This document shows, piece by piece, positions 46,493 to 55,934 of a stretch of DNA of 64,000 nt (the stretch's first letter is position 1; every line of letters starts with the position of its first letter). Source of the stretch: Candidatus Eiseniibacteriota bacterium (GTDB lineage Bacteria; Orphanbacterota; Orphanbacteria; Orphanbacterales; Orphanbacteraceae); the NCBI GenBank assembly GCA_029262235.1, contig JAJCZU010000007.1, positions 123,630 to 187,629 on the forward strand. Reading direction: 5' to 3'. The notes below the pieces were generated by a model, which saw nothing but the letters and a program-made list of their open reading frames with translations, did no database searches and was not told the origin of the DNA. Position numbers and translations under genes: made by a program.

Positions 46493-46571
46493 CGAGGAGG
46501 TCGTTCCTCGGAGCCGCGAGCCCCATTGGCCGGCCCGCCAGGGCGAGGGGCGGAGAGGAATGATCTCCTCG
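46493..46571 (-). repeat. Short family-2-like hairpin, copy K
   Basis: Arms 46493-46509 and 46555-46571 pair at 15 of 17 positions. Read on the minus strand the inside shows CGCCCCTCGCCCTGGCGGGC followed by CCAATGGGGCTCGCGGCTCC, again the two family-2 blocks without the long middle. Confidence 0.55.
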
Positions 46572-46612
46572 TGGACGAGCTTGTTCCGACTCTTCTCCTG
46601 CTCCTCACCCTC

Positions 46613-47788
46613 TCAGTCGATGATGTGGTGATATTTAATCCCTGAACCGGTATTGAAGAGAACCACGGATTCCTCCGGCGCGATCGTGCCGGCGCCCTTC
46701 AGCTTGCGGAGGGCGGCCAGGGTGGCGCCGCCTTCGGGCGCGGCGAAGATCCCCTCGGTTCGCCCGATGCGGTAGACCTCTTCGCGCATGGACTCGTCGC
46801 TGACGGAGACGGCGCAGCCGCCGCTTTCGCGAATGGCATGCAGGATCAGGAAGTCACCGACGGCAACGGGGACGCGGAGTCCGTCGGCAATCGTGCGGGC
46901 GCCTTCCCACAGTTCCGCGAACTCCTCCCCGCGCTCGAATGCGCGGACGATGGGGGCGCATCCTTCGGACTGCACGGAAATCATGCGCGGCCGTTTCGCG
47001 TCGATCCAGCCGAGCGCCTCCATCTCTTCGAAGGCCTTCCACATGCCGACGAGCCCGGTGCCTCCGCCGGTGGGATAGATCGCGACGTCGGGAAGGGTCC
47101 ACTGCAGCTGTTCGGCGAGCTCGTAGCCGAGGGTCTTCTTGCCTTCGAGCCGGTACGGTTCTTTGAGGGTTGAAAGATCGAAGCGGCCGTCGTTCTTTGC
47201 GATCTCTTCCGCGGCGATTCTCCCGCAGTCGTGAATGAGCCCGTCGATCAAGCGCACTTCCGCGCCGAGCGCCCGGCACTCGTGCACGAAGAGTTCGGGC
47301 ACGTCGCGCGGCATGAAAACGTGTGCGGGCAGTCCGGCACGCGCGGCGTATGCGGCGGTGGCGCCGGCGGCGTTTCCGGCGCTCGGCACGGAGACGGCGA
47401 GGGCGCCGAGTTCCCTGGCGCGTGAAACGGCGAGCGCGAGTCCGCGCGCCTTGAACGATCCGGTGGGGTTGTTGCTTTCGTCTTTGATGTAAAGCGTTTC
47501 GTGACCGACTTCCGCGCCGAGCGCGCGCGCACGCAGCAGGGGCGTGCAACCTTCGCCGAGCGAAATGCGATTCTGCGGGTCGCGAACGGGAAGGAGTTCG
47601 GCATAGCGCCAGAGTGTTTCTTCGCGATGTGCGAGATCGTCCCGGTTCACGGCACGGGCGGCGCGGGCGAGATCGTAGCGCGCAAGGAGGGGGCGCCCGG
47701 CGGTCGACAGATTCTGGAGACGATCGGCGTCGTAGCGTTTGCCGGTGAGGCCGCATTCGAGGTGTGTCAGGTACGATTCGTGCTTCAT
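46613..47788 (-). CDS. thrC: Threonine synthase
   Basis: 391-aa fold-type-II PLP enzyme that makes threonine from O-phosphohomoserine. The N-terminal THLECGLTGKRYDAD, the Schiff-base Lys in NNPTGSFKARG, the phosphate loop PTGGGTGLVGMWKAF and the end VVLFNTGSGIKY match threonine synthases of the shorter plant/archaeal-like class. ATG 47788 has an AAAGGG ribosome site about 6 nt upstream. It is alone, convergent with rsmG and divergent from the secreted hydrolase. Confidence 0.9.
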   Translation of the reverse strand: MKHESYLTHLECGLTGKRYDADRLQNLSTAGRPLLARYDLARAARAVNRDDLAHREETLWRYAELLPVRDPQNRISLGEGCTPLLRARALGAEVGHETLYIKDESNNPTGSFKARGLALAVSRARELGALAVSVPSAGNAAGATAAYAARAGLPAHVFMPRDVPELFVHECRALGAEVRLIDGLIHDCGRIAAEEIAKNDGRFDLSTLKEPYRLEGKKTLGYELAEQLQWTLPDVAIYPTGGGTGLVGMWKAFEEMEALGWIDAKRPRMISVQSEGCAPIVRAFERGEEFAELWEGARTIADGLRVPVAVGDFLILHAIRESGGCAVSVSDESMREEVYRIGRTEGIFAAPEGGATLAALRKLKGAGTIAPEESVVLFNTGSGIKYHHIID

Positions 47789-47845
47789 GAACGCCCTTTT
47801 CTCCCGGAGAGCCGTCGAGTGGCCGGTTTTCTGATGCCCCGATTC

Positions 47846-47854
47846 TGGTATAAT
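47846..47854 (+). promoter_or_regulatory. Extended -10 promoter for the secreted hydrolase gene
   Basis: TGG followed by a perfect TATAAT (47849-47854) lies 59 bp upstream of the ATG at 47913. The -35 region is only T-rich, as is common with extended -10 promoters. Confidence 0.6.
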
Positions 47855-47912
47855 GAAGGCTCTCCCGCCTCCCGTGAACCGTAAACCGCTGCCCGTTTTC
47901 CACGAGGACTCG

Positions 47913-49817
47913 ATGCGCCGCACAGGATGGATTGTCGTAATCGGTCTGGCGCTGCTGCTCGCCCTGCCCCTGCGTGCGCCGGCGGCGACCGTTACGATTT
48001 ACGTGCTGGACGCGGCAACCGGGGACACGACCACCGCGCGCCACAGCATTCTCGACTCCACGGGCGCACTCAAGTACAACGCGAACGTTCTGAACGACAT
48101 CATCGTGCATCTGTACGAGGACGGATATTACTACACCGAGGGACAGACGCCGATCTTTCCCGACCCGGGCATGCTCCGGATCCGTGTCGGAAAGGGCCTC
48201 GAGTACGAAACCGTGAATGACACGGTCTGGATCACGGGCGACACGACGTTCACCCGCTCCCTTTCCCGCCTCATCGACATGAAGACACTGGGCTGGTACT
48301 CGGGCGACTGCCATACGCACATCAATCATTCGGGCGGCTTTTACGGGCTGAACACGCTCAGCCTGCATCGGGTGGCGCGCGCGGAAGACTTGAACATGAG
48401 CTACGGGCTCGATAACGGGTACTTCTTCATCGGGACCGCCGACCCGACAAGCACGGCCGACCACCTCGTCTACATGTCCGAGGAGTATCGATCGGACACG
48501 TACGGCCATGTGGATCTGCTCGGACTCACGTCATTGATTACGCCGACGTTTTCGCGCTGGAAACCGATGCTGATCGACATCGCCGATTCGGCGCGGGCGC
48601 AGGACGCGCTGGTGGTTTGCGCGCATCCGGTGCCGAGCGGGGATCCGTTCGACGTCACGGACTGGCCGGGCACCGGTCATGCGCGCGAGCTTCCGATCGG
48701 GCTGCTTCATGACGCGTACGACGCGTTCGAGGTCATGTGCTATTCGAATGAGCCGGGCAACGGCATCGAGCTGCAGACGTGGTACCAGGCGCTGAATCTC
48801 GGGTTTCGGATTCCGCCAGTCGCCGGCACGGACGCCTCGATCAACCGCCTGGCCGATGGGCCGGCGGGGGCTTTCCGCACATATGCGTATCTCAGCGCGG
48901 ACTCGCTTACAGTTGCGAACTGGAACGCGGCGGTCGATTCCGGTCGCACGTTCGTGACGAACGGGCCGCTCTTCACGGACTTTCGCGTGAACGGCGCGCT
49001 CCCCGGCGACTCGCTCATGACGGTGGGCACGCCCCTGGCGCTCAGTATCGACATTTCCCTCTTCTCGCGCCTTCCGGTCGACCGGCTCGAACTTGTCGTG
49101 AACGGCGTGGTGGAACGAACCGTGGAGCCGGGGAGTCCGTTCGCGTCACTCGACACCACGCTGACGTTCACAGCAAACGAGAGCGCCTGGATCGCGGCGC
49201 GTGTTGCGGGCGTCGAGAACGACTGGCACGTGATCGGCGACACGCTCTTTGCGCACACGGCGCCCGTTTATGTTGCGATCGGGAACGACCCGGTTGCGGA
49301 CGTCGCGGCCGCGAACTTCTTCATCGACCGGCTGAACGATTTTCAGACCGTGGTGATCACCGAGGGTGAATTCGAAAGTGCCCAGGACTCGCTTCGCGTG
49401 ACGGCCGAAATCGAGAACGCCCTCATTTACTACGGTGCCTTCACGGCGACGGGCGTCGAGGGATCGACCGATGTCGAAACTTCGGCCGGTTTCGATGCGA
49501 CGCCCGACACACCGATTCCGGCCGCGCTTCCCCTGAACCTGCGGGCGGCCCCGACCCCGTTTCGCGCGGGCACGGAAGTCAGCCTCGACGTCCCGTCGTC
49601 GAAGAGCGGCATGCCGGCGCTTCTCGACGTGCGCGTTCTCGATATCGGCGGGCGTGTCGTACGTACGCTGCACCACCAGTACCGCACAGCGGGCTCGGCG
49701 GCCGTTTCGTGGGACGGGCGGGACGAGGGCGGCCATCGCGCGCCGAGCGGCCTCTATCTCGTCCGCGCGACGCTTCTCGGGAAGAGCGAAACGACTCGGG
49801 TCGTGCTCATCCGCTGA
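47913..49817 (+). CDS. Secreted PHP-type (CehA/McbA-like) hydrolase with FlgD-like C-terminal domain
   Basis: 634-aa exported protein. Residues 1-26 are a Sec signal peptide (WIVVIGLALLLALPL, cut after APA). The metal-hydrolase region starts with GWYSGDCHTHINHSGG, the H-x-H motif of the CehA/McbA branch of PHP phosphoesterases, and has later ligands VVCAHP and VAGTDASIN. The last 85 residues (RAAPTPFRAGTEVSL ... GRVVRTLHH ... SWDGRDEGGHRAPSGLYLV) form a FlgD_ig-like domain seen on exported proteins of FCB-type bacteria. Substrate unknown. GAGGAC precedes the ATG. Confidence 0.85.
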   Translation: MRRTGWIVVIGLALLLALPLRAPAATVTIYVLDAATGDTTTARHSILDSTGALKYNANVLNDIIVHLYEDGYYYTEGQTPIFPDPGMLRIRVGKGLEYETVNDTVWITGDTTFTRSLSRLIDMKTLGWYSGDCHTHINHSGGFYGLNTLSLHRVARAEDLNMSYGLDNGYFFIGTADPTSTADHLVYMSEEYRSDTYGHVDLLGLTSLITPTFSRWKPMLIDIADSARAQDALVVCAHPVPSGDPFDVTDWPGTGHARELPIGLLHDAYDAFEVMCYSNEPGNGIELQTWYQALNLGFRIPPVAGTDASINRLADGPAGAFRTYAYLSADSLTVANWNAAVDSGRTFVTNGPLFTDFRVNGALPGDSLMTVGTPLALSIDISLFSRLPVDRLELVVNGVVERTVEPGSPFASLDTTLTFTANESAWIAARVAGVENDWHVIGDTLFAHTAPVYVAIGNDPVADVAAANFFIDRLNDFQTVVITEGEFESAQDSLRVTAEIENALIYYGAFTATGVEGSTDVETSAGFDATPDTPIPAALPLNLRAAPTPFRAGTEVSLDVPSSKSGMPALLDVRVLDIGGRVVRTLHHQYRTAGSAAVSWDGRDEGGHRAPSGLYLVRATLLGKSETTRVVLIR

Positions 49818-50044
49818 TCCCGTTCCGCCGCACCCGGTCCTGATCACCCGCATCCAGTCCCCATCGCCCGTATCCGCCCGCACACCGCCTCGTCATGGTC
49901 GGGCAGTCTGTCCTCCCGGGTCCTTTCCGGTCCTCGGCGTTCCCAGTCTTCGAATCTACGGGAAAACCCATATACGGAGGAACCGTGTACGCGCCGATAT
50001 TTTAGTAGAAGACCACGTCCCGGAATGCGTACGCAGGAGACAGC

Positions 50045-51160
50045 TTGAGCCAGAAAGAAAAAATTCTCGTCGTCGACGACAACGCCTTGAATCGTTCAAT
50101 CGCGCTGGAGATCCTCGAGTCGGAGTACGAGGTGACGTGCGTCGAATCGGGCGAAGAAGCGCTCGCGGCCTTCCCGGAGATGCAGCCTTCGATCGTTCTG
50201 CTCGACATCATGATGCCGGGCATCAACGGCTACGAGACGTGCGAAGCAATCCGGAATCTCGAAGGCGGGCGCCGGGTCAAGATCGTGCTTGTTTCGGCCA
50301 AGAACCGGATCGGTGACCGGCTCAAGGGATATGAGACCGGTGCGGACGACTATGTCGTCAAGCCGTTCGACCCGGAAGAACTCCGCGCGAAGATCGACGT
50401 CTTCGTTCGCCTGAAGAACGTGGAAGAACTCGATCGATTCAAACAGGACGTGCTGCAGCTCATCAATCATGAAACGCGCACGCCGATCACGGCGATCATG
50501 CAGTCGCTGACGATTCTGGACGCCGAATCGAAAGACGCGGAGTCGAAGCGCTGGGTCAAGATCGCGCTCAACAATACGAACCGCCTCGTGAATCTGCTCG
50601 AGAAGTCGGACCTGCTGAGCCGCTTTCGTTCCGGCGATGTACGAATGGAATGCGAGAAGCTGAATCTCGGGGAGGAACTGGCGCATGTGCTGGACGCCCT
50701 CGAGGACGCGATCAGCAGCTCGAAGGTTTCGATCGACTGCCGCGTGCCGGAAGATGTGCACGTGCAGGCGGATCCGCGCTACCTGCGCTTCGTTCTGAAC
50801 GCCGTCGTCGACAACGCGATTCGCTTCAGCGAGAAGGGAAGCCGCGTATGCCTGCAGCAGAGCACGAAGAGTGACGACCGCTGCCGTCTGATCGTCACGG
50901 ACTTTGGAGAAGGGATCGATTCCCGTTTCATGCACCTCGTGTTCGAGCCGTTCACGCAGCGCGACATCCATCATCACTCGCAGGGACTCGGTATCAGCCT
51001 GGCGCTTTGCCGCGAGATGATGCGGGGCCAGGCGGGCGCGATCCGGATCGACAGCGAGCCGGGGCGCCAGACCGACGTACACATCGAGCTTCCGCTCGCC
51101 ACCGCGACGCAGGACGATAACGAAGAGAGCGGTTCTTCTACCATCCTTCTCACTCCCTGA
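50045..51160 (+). CDS. Response regulator receiver fused to histidine kinase
   Basis: 371-aa cytoplasmic signalling protein. Residues 5-122 are a receiver domain with phospho-acceptor Asp54 (IVLLDIMMPG) and Lys106 (VVKPFD). A HisKA helix carries His142 in LINHETRTPI, then the HATPase domain shows N-box NAVVDNAIRFS, G1 DFGEGID and GLGISLALCREMM. A receiver before the kinase suggests that phosphorylation by another kinase sets its activity. Start is a TTG, accepted because AGGAGA lies 5 nt upstream and no other start precedes the receiver. Confidence 0.9.
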   Translation: MSQKEKILVVDDNALNRSIALEILESEYEVTCVESGEEALAAFPEMQPSIVLLDIMMPGINGYETCEAIRNLEGGRRVKIVLVSAKNRIGDRLKGYETGADDYVVKPFDPEELRAKIDVFVRLKNVEELDRFKQDVLQLINHETRTPITAIMQSLTILDAESKDAESKRWVKIALNNTNRLVNLLEKSDLLSRFRSGDVRMECEKLNLGEELAHVLDALEDAISSSKVSIDCRVPEDVHVQADPRYLRFVLNAVVDNAIRFSEKGSRVCLQQSTKSDDRCRLIVTDFGEGIDSRFMHLVFEPFTQRDIHHHSQGLGISLALCREMMRGQAGAIRIDSEPGRQTDVHIELPLATATQDDNEESGSSTILLTP

Positions 51161-51188
51161 TCCCCGCCCATCGTATTCCGTTAAGCAG

Positions 51189-51194
51189 TACAAT
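51189..51194 (+). promoter_or_regulatory. Possible -10 box (TACAAT)
   Basis: TACAAT lies 36 bp before the alpha/beta hydrolase start. No convincing -35 box is present. Confidence 0.3.
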
Positions 51195-51230
51195 GCCCCC
51201 GAACGTCTAAAGTACGAGGGGGGCATCACC

Positions 51231-52187
51231 ATGGCATTTTCACGGCGCAGCACTTTGCACGCGGCGCTTCCGGCGACACTTCTGTTCTGCCTGCAGGCAT
51301 TCGCGTTTTCCGGCGCGGCGTCTGTCGCCGAGGCGCAGGAGCGTCCCGCGCAGAAGGAGCACAGGCGCGACTGGCACGCGGCTTCCGATGAAGTCTTTCA
51401 GGTCGTGGAACATTTCTACGATTACGACACGGGAAATCCGCTCGACACGCGCACGGTGGACTCGTGGGAATCAGACGGCGCGATCTTCGAGAACATCGTG
51501 TTCACGACGCAGTCGGGGGAGCGGGTGCCGGGCGATCTCGCCATCCCCACGGATCGGGCGAAGCGGTGCCCTGCCGTCATTCTGCTTCACGGGCTCGGCG
51601 CGACGCGCGACCGCTGGTGGGACGAAGACCGCCAGGCGCTGCCGGACTCGCTGCTTGCCGCCGGCATTGCGGTCCTTACGATCGACCTGGCGCTTCACGG
51701 CGCCCGCAGCGCGCGGAACGATTACCAGAACCCCGTGTTTCTGACGATGGGCGACAGCCTGTTCGTGAAGAGCCGGGACATGGTGATTCAGTCGACGATC
51801 GATGCGCGCCGCGCGCTGGACTATCTGAAAACGCGGCGGGAGATCGATCCCGGAAAGATCGCGGTTGTGGGCTACAGCATGGGGGCTTCGATCGCGTTTC
51901 GGCTGGCGGCGCTCGAGAAGGACGTGGCCGGCGTCGTGGCCTGCGCGGCGACGTCAGGGCGTGCGCCCGTGCCGACCGACTACTTCAACTTTGCCGCGCG
52001 CACGAAGGCGCCCGTTCTTCTGCAGATCGGGCGGGACGACTGGCTGAGCTCTCCCGAAGACGCGGCGACTCTGCTCGCGCTGATTCCGGTGGTGGACAAG
52101 AAGCTGGTCTTCTATGAAGCGGGACACCGGCTTCCGCCGTCGTTTGCGATCGACGCGGGCGCGTGGTTACGGGAAAGGCTGAAGTAG
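51231..52187 (+). CDS. Secreted alpha/beta hydrolase (dienelactone hydrolase-like)
   Basis: 318-aa exported enzyme. Residues 1-35 are a signal peptide (LPATLLFCLQAFAFSGAASVAEA). The hydrolase fold has LLHGLGATRDRW for the oxyanion region, the nucleophile elbow GYSMG (Ser near 217), an Asp in QIGRDDWLS and a His in YEAGHRLPP, so the triad is complete. Substrate unknown; ester or lactone hydrolysis is inferred. It ends 2 bp before the end of the convergent hybrid kinase gene. Confidence 0.87.
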   Translation: MAFSRRSTLHAALPATLLFCLQAFAFSGAASVAEAQERPAQKEHRRDWHAASDEVFQVVEHFYDYDTGNPLDTRTVDSWESDGAIFENIVFTTQSGERVPGDLAIPTDRAKRCPAVILLHGLGATRDRWWDEDRQALPDSLLAAGIAVLTIDLALHGARSARNDYQNPVFLTMGDSLFVKSRDMVIQSTIDARRALDYLKTRREIDPGKIAVVGYSMGASIAFRLAALEKDVAGVVACAATSGRAPVPTDYFNFAARTKAPVLLQIGRDDWLSSPEDAATLLALIPVVDKKLVFYEAGHRLPPSFAIDAGAWLRERLK

Positions 52188-52189
52188 TC

Positions 52190-54406
52190 TTACGACTGTT
52201 CCGCAATGCGGAGGAGTTCGCGCTTCGCGGCATCGAACTGATCCTGCACGGCCGGGAGCAGCTCCATCATGGAAGGAAAGTTCTTCATCGGGGCCCTGTC
52301 TTCGAGCTCCTGCAGCAGTTCGCGCAGACGCTCCGCGCCGAGGTTCGCGGCGTCCGACTTGAGCGCGTGCGAGTAAAACTCGACCTGCGAAGGATTGCCG
52401 TCGAGCACCGCGGTCCGAATCTGCTCCATCTGCTCGGGCGCATTCTCGAGGAAGTAGTCGATGGCGCGGACTACGAGATTCCCCCCGCCCGGGCGCTGCA
52501 TGGAGCGCAGTCGATCGATGGCGCCGATATCGATGACGCCATCCTCGAAGCCCGCCGCGGGATCCGCATGTTGACTCGCGCCGGCACTCTCGGGAATCGT
52601 ATCGCCGTGCAGCCACTTCGTGAGCACGCGTCGCAGATCCTCCTGTGAGAACGGCTTGGAGATGAAATCGTCCATGCCCGCCTCGAACGCGCGCTGCTTC
52701 GCCGTGTCGGATACGTTCGCCGTGAGCGCGATCACGGGCGTTCTTTTCAGATCAGCATAGTTCGCCTCGTGTTCACGAATGCGCTTCGTGGCCCCGTACC
52801 CGTCGAGCGTCGGCATCTGGCAATCCATCAGGATGAGGTCGTACGTCCCCTGCGCGAACGCGTCGAGCGCGCCCCGCCCGTCTTCGACGATCTTCACGTG
52901 GCACCCCCACTCTTCGAGCGTCGAGACGGCCACTTCCTGGTTGATCGGGTTGTCCTCGGCGAGAAGAACGTGATGGCTGAGCGCCGGCATGTTCGAGGAA
53001 TGCGACTCACTCATCGGATCGCCCAGGTCGAGCTCGATGCGCTCGATGTCGAGCAGCCTGCGAATCGTGCGCAGCAGTTCCCGCTGTCGAATCGGCTTCG
53101 AAAGGAACAGCAGTTTGGGGTCCTCGCGAAGTTCGCTGTCCTTCGCGCCGGACTTCCGCAGCAGGATAACGGGAGTCTCGCTGACGGTCGCGTCGTTCCG
53201 CATGGTTTCGATGAAGCGCGAGGGCAGATAGTCGGGCAGGTCTTCGTCGACGACCAGGAACATCGGTCCCCCCGCGCCCGCCTTGCGAATCGCGGCGAAC
53301 GCCTCCTCGGGCTTCGCAGTGCGCGTACAGTCGAGCCCCCACGCGGTCACCTGATTCCCGAGCGACTTCCGCCTGAGCGCGTTTGTGTCGAGCACGATCG
53401 CGCGCGCGCCGACCAGGTCGTCCTGCTGCAGCGAGATCGAGGAGTAGATGGCAGGCTGGCGTTCGAAGCGCGCGAAGAACCAGAACTGCGACCCTTCGCC
53501 GGGTTCGCTCTCGACGCCGATTTCGCCGCCCATCATCTCCACGAGCTGGCGCGCGATCGGAAGGCCGAGCCCCGTGCCGCCGTACTGGCGCGTGGTCGAT
53601 CCGTCGGCCTGTTCGAACGACTCGAACACACGGCTCAGCGCCTGCTCACTCATGCCGATTCCCGTATCGCGAATGTCGAAACGAATGCTCAGCTTTTCAT
53701 CGTCCTGTTCCGCGGTCGAAATCTGCACGAGCACCCAGCCCTTCGTCGTGAACTTGATCGCGTTCCCGATCAGGTTGCTGAGGATCTGCTGCAGACGCAC
53801 CGGATCCCCGATAAGCTGCGTCGGGATCGAACTCGGCACGACGCAGAGCAGTTCGATCCCTTTCGTATGGGCGGAGTTCGCGAGAAGCTCGCAGGTTTCT
53901 TCGACGACCTCGCGCAGATCGAACCGGATCTCCTCGAGCGAAAGCTTCCCCGCTTCGATTTTCGAGAAGTCGAGAATACTGTTGATGACTCTGAGCAGGG
54001 ACTCGCCCGACCGTTGAATGACCTCGGTGAATCGTTTCTGGCGTGTGTCGATGTTTGTTCCGAGAAGAAGTTCGGTCATGCCGAGAATGCCGTTCATCGG
54101 CGTTCGAATTTCGTGGCTCATGTTCGCGAGAAACTCCGACTTCGCGCGGTTGGCGGCGTCGGCGGCTTCCTTCGCGCTTCGAAAGTCCGCGTTGGAGCGC
54201 TCGAGATCCCGCAAGGTCGTGCGCAGTTCCGTCGTTCGCTCACGCACCTTGCTTTCGAGAAGAACGGCCGCCTGTGTCAGGGAGAACGTCTCGTTATACA
54301 TGTCCATGCTGCGCTCGACGCGCCGCATGAGCGACCGCTGCACCTTGTTCAGGCGCAGTACTTCCTGCTCGAGGTCGTGACATCGCTTCTGCAGGTCGCC
54401 GCTCAC
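52190..54406 (-). CDS. Hybrid histidine kinase with receiver and HPt domains
   Basis: 738-aa soluble kinase without membrane helices. A coiled coil (1-85) leads to HisKA with His98 (MSHEIRTPMNGILGM), then HATPase (NLIGNAIKFT, DTGIGMS, GGTGLGLPIA). A degenerate receiver-like domain follows (about 335-455, no clear acceptor loop). A true receiver has Asp528 (LILMDCQMPTLDG), and a C-terminal HPt has His680 (YSHALKSDAANLGA). This is the BarA-type phosphorelay layout. The GTG start overlaps the FIST gene stop by 4 bp, so the FIST protein probably provides its input. Confidence 0.92.
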   Translation of the reverse strand: MSGDLQKRCHDLEQEVLRLNKVQRSLMRRVERSMDMYNETFSLTQAAVLLESKVRERTTELRTTLRDLERSNADFRSAKEAADAANRAKSEFLANMSHEIRTPMNGILGMTELLLGTNIDTRQKRFTEVIQRSGESLLRVINSILDFSKIEAGKLSLEEIRFDLREVVEETCELLANSAHTKGIELLCVVPSSIPTQLIGDPVRLQQILSNLIGNAIKFTTKGWVLVQISTAEQDDEKLSIRFDIRDTGIGMSEQALSRVFESFEQADGSTTRQYGGTGLGLPIARQLVEMMGGEIGVESEPGEGSQFWFFARFERQPAIYSSISLQQDDLVGARAIVLDTNALRRKSLGNQVTAWGLDCTRTAKPEEAFAAIRKAGAGGPMFLVVDEDLPDYLPSRFIETMRNDATVSETPVILLRKSGAKDSELREDPKLLFLSKPIRQRELLRTIRRLLDIERIELDLGDPMSESHSSNMPALSHHVLLAEDNPINQEVAVSTLEEWGCHVKIVEDGRGALDAFAQGTYDLILMDCQMPTLDGYGATKRIREHEANYADLKRTPVIALTANVSDTAKQRAFEAGMDDFISKPFSQEDLRRVLTKWLHGDTIPESAGASQHADPAAGFEDGVIDIGAIDRLRSMQRPGGGNLVVRAIDYFLENAPEQMEQIRTAVLDGNPSQVEFYSHALKSDAANLGAERLRELLQELEDRAPMKNFPSMMELLPAVQDQFDAAKRELLRIAEQS

Positions 54407-55560
54407 GTGATTTCTCCGTTTTCAGTGCCGATGGCGATACCCGTGAACGTATTGCTCGTGTGCATGAAGTTGATCTGCTCGCCGTACGTGGAGAAACCGA
54501 TGACGTTGTTGAGCGCCATGAGTTCGGAGACCTCGGGGCGCATGCCGCTGTAGTCCAGTTCGAGATTGCGGTGCATCGAATCGCACCCGATCACGATTTC
54601 CGGAGTCCCCAGACGTTTCTGAATCGCGGAGAAAGTCTCTTTCAGGTTGCGCGTGAGATCGCCCGCCTTCGCGAGCGAAAGGACCACGCCCTCGTCGATC
54701 GCGCACAGGAATCGCAGGTGACCCTCCTCGGTCGCGCGCTGGATGCCCCGTACGTAGTACGTGCCGCCGACCCGCGCGACGAACGCGTACTTTCCGAATG
54801 CCTGGTAGTCGATCTCGTCGACGGGAGTACCGATCAGACGCGCGTATTCCTCGAGCGCGGGGCGTCCGTTGATTTCGCGGACAACGCGCTCCGCCGGATT
54901 CGCGTCCGTGATGACGATTTTTTCATCCGTCGCCTGGAAGTGGTCGGTCTTGAAGATCGTGAAGGGCCGGTTCGTCTTTACGAGTGTCAGCACGGTGGCG
55001 TCACTCCGAAACCGGCCGTCGTAGTAGATGTGAGTGGCGCGGTAGCGCCCGCCGTCGGCGGCCGACCCCCCGAACATATGAATGCCGCCGAGGCTGCGAT
55101 AGATTCCGCTCACGACGAGCTCTTCGATGCAGCTGAGGCCGTCCGTCATCAGGAAGCCGAACGCTTTTTTCGTGCGTTCTTCCGCGGGCAGTCCGAGCGA
55201 GTCGCGTGCTCGTTTCGCGGCCGTCGCGACGCGTGTGAAGTCGTAACCTGATATCTGGTCGACCATTTCCACAGCGACGCCGAACTCGCTCTTCGGGAGC
55301 GAGAACCCCGTAATCGAGCCCTCGAGGTATCCCATCGGCGAGATTTCGCCCGCCGTCGTGCAGCCCACCAGGGGGCGGTTCCCGAAAGCCTCTCTCAGTG
55401 AAGCGGCCAGCACGTCCAGATTGTACGAAGGGGAACAGAAGAAAACCGTGATGGCGGCGTTCTCCGCATCGACCGAGGCGTAAAATTCCTTCGCCGCCTC
55501 AGCGGGATCGCTCGAAAGCGAAAAACCCTTGCAAATACTACTCTTACCCGCCTGAAGCAT
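54403..55560 (-). CDS. FIST-domain sensory protein
   Basis: 385-aa protein with FIST N (VFFCSPSYNLDVLAASLREAFGNRPLVGCTTAGEI) and FIST C (HFQATDEKIVITDANPAERVVREING, ending in GFSTYGEQINFMHTSNTFTG). FIST domains are thought to sense small ligands, possibly amino acids, and pair with kinases or cyclases. It has no signal peptide or helix, so it is cytoplasmic. Its stop overlaps the hybrid kinase start (GTGA), giving a two-gene signalling operon. Confidence 0.9.
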   Translation of the reverse strand: MLQAGKSSICKGFSLSSDPAEAAKEFYASVDAENAAITVFFCSPSYNLDVLAASLREAFGNRPLVGCTTAGEISPMGYLEGSITGFSLPKSEFGVAVEMVDQISGYDFTRVATAAKRARDSLGLPAEERTKKAFGFLMTDGLSCIEELVVSGIYRSLGGIHMFGGSAADGGRYRATHIYYDGRFRSDATVLTLVKTNRPFTIFKTDHFQATDEKIVITDANPAERVVREINGRPALEEYARLIGTPVDEIDYQAFGKYAFVARVGGTYYVRGIQRATEEGHLRFLCAIDEGVVLSLAKAGDLTRNLKETFSAIQKRLGTPEIVIGCDSMHRNLELDYSGMRPEVSELMALNNVIGFSTYGEQINFMHTSNTFTGIAIGTENGEIT

Positions 55561-55680
55561 GCGCGCCCCTCATGATAATCGGCCCGAAAACAGGTGTACT
55601 CCCTGTAGTCCGTTATCGGCCGATTTCCGGAGTTCCATGAATGTGCTGGCTGGGGTTCGGGCCTGTCCTTTGCCCGGGCT

Positions 55681-55798
55681 CGGGCGTGTCGGCTCTCCTC
55701 GCCTCGCCCTGTCGGGTCGTGGGTCATCGTACTGTAATGAATACGCCGTGCCCCCGCCCCTCCAATGGGGCTCGGTCTGCGGGGAGCCGACACGCCCG
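55681..55798 (+). repeat. Hairpin element family 2, copy G
   Basis: Arms CGGGCGTGTCGGCT (55681-55694) and AGCCGACACGCCCG (55785-55798) are perfectly complementary over 14 bp. The inside starts CTCCTCGCCTCGCCCTGTCG and ends CCTCCAATGGGGCTCGG then CTGCGGGG, the two conserved blocks of the family, with a variable middle of about 40 nt. Confidence 0.75.
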
Positions 55799-55934
55799 GC
55801 CGGGGGTGAGCAGCATGCCCGACGGGGCGGGCAACGAATGGACCTTCGAAGATGGCCTTTTCGAGCGAGGGAAAGGGGAAAAGTTCGGAGAAGGTGAGGG
55901 AAGCGGATAGAGAAGTTGGAAAGGAAATAGAAGA

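Larger units (their letters stand above)
46080..46612. other. 533-bp convergent intergenic region with three hairpin elements
   Basis: No coding sequence is supported. Between the ends of rsmG and the threonine synthase gene lie one family-1 hairpin (46126-46219) and two short family-2-like hairpins (46312-46378, 46493-46571). A direct repeat of about 20 bp (GTGCGCTTGACCGGATTCCC) occurs at about 46069 and 46305, the first spanning the rsmG stop codon. Confidence 0.65.

Noticed and set aside
46057-46608. 183-codon minus-strand frame in the rsmG-thrC gap
   Set aside because: It translates three hairpin elements and their palindromic arms; composition is Arg/Gly/Pro rich and no ribosome site precedes it.
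46854-48509. 551-codon minus-strand frame overlapping threonine synthase and the secreted hydrolase
   Set aside because: It is a shadow frame covering two genes with clear domains on their own frames.
50017-50031. Second DnaA-trio-like string (TAGTAGAAG near 50006)
   Set aside because: Only three units, no DnaA box beside it and no origin context; chance match in a leader region.
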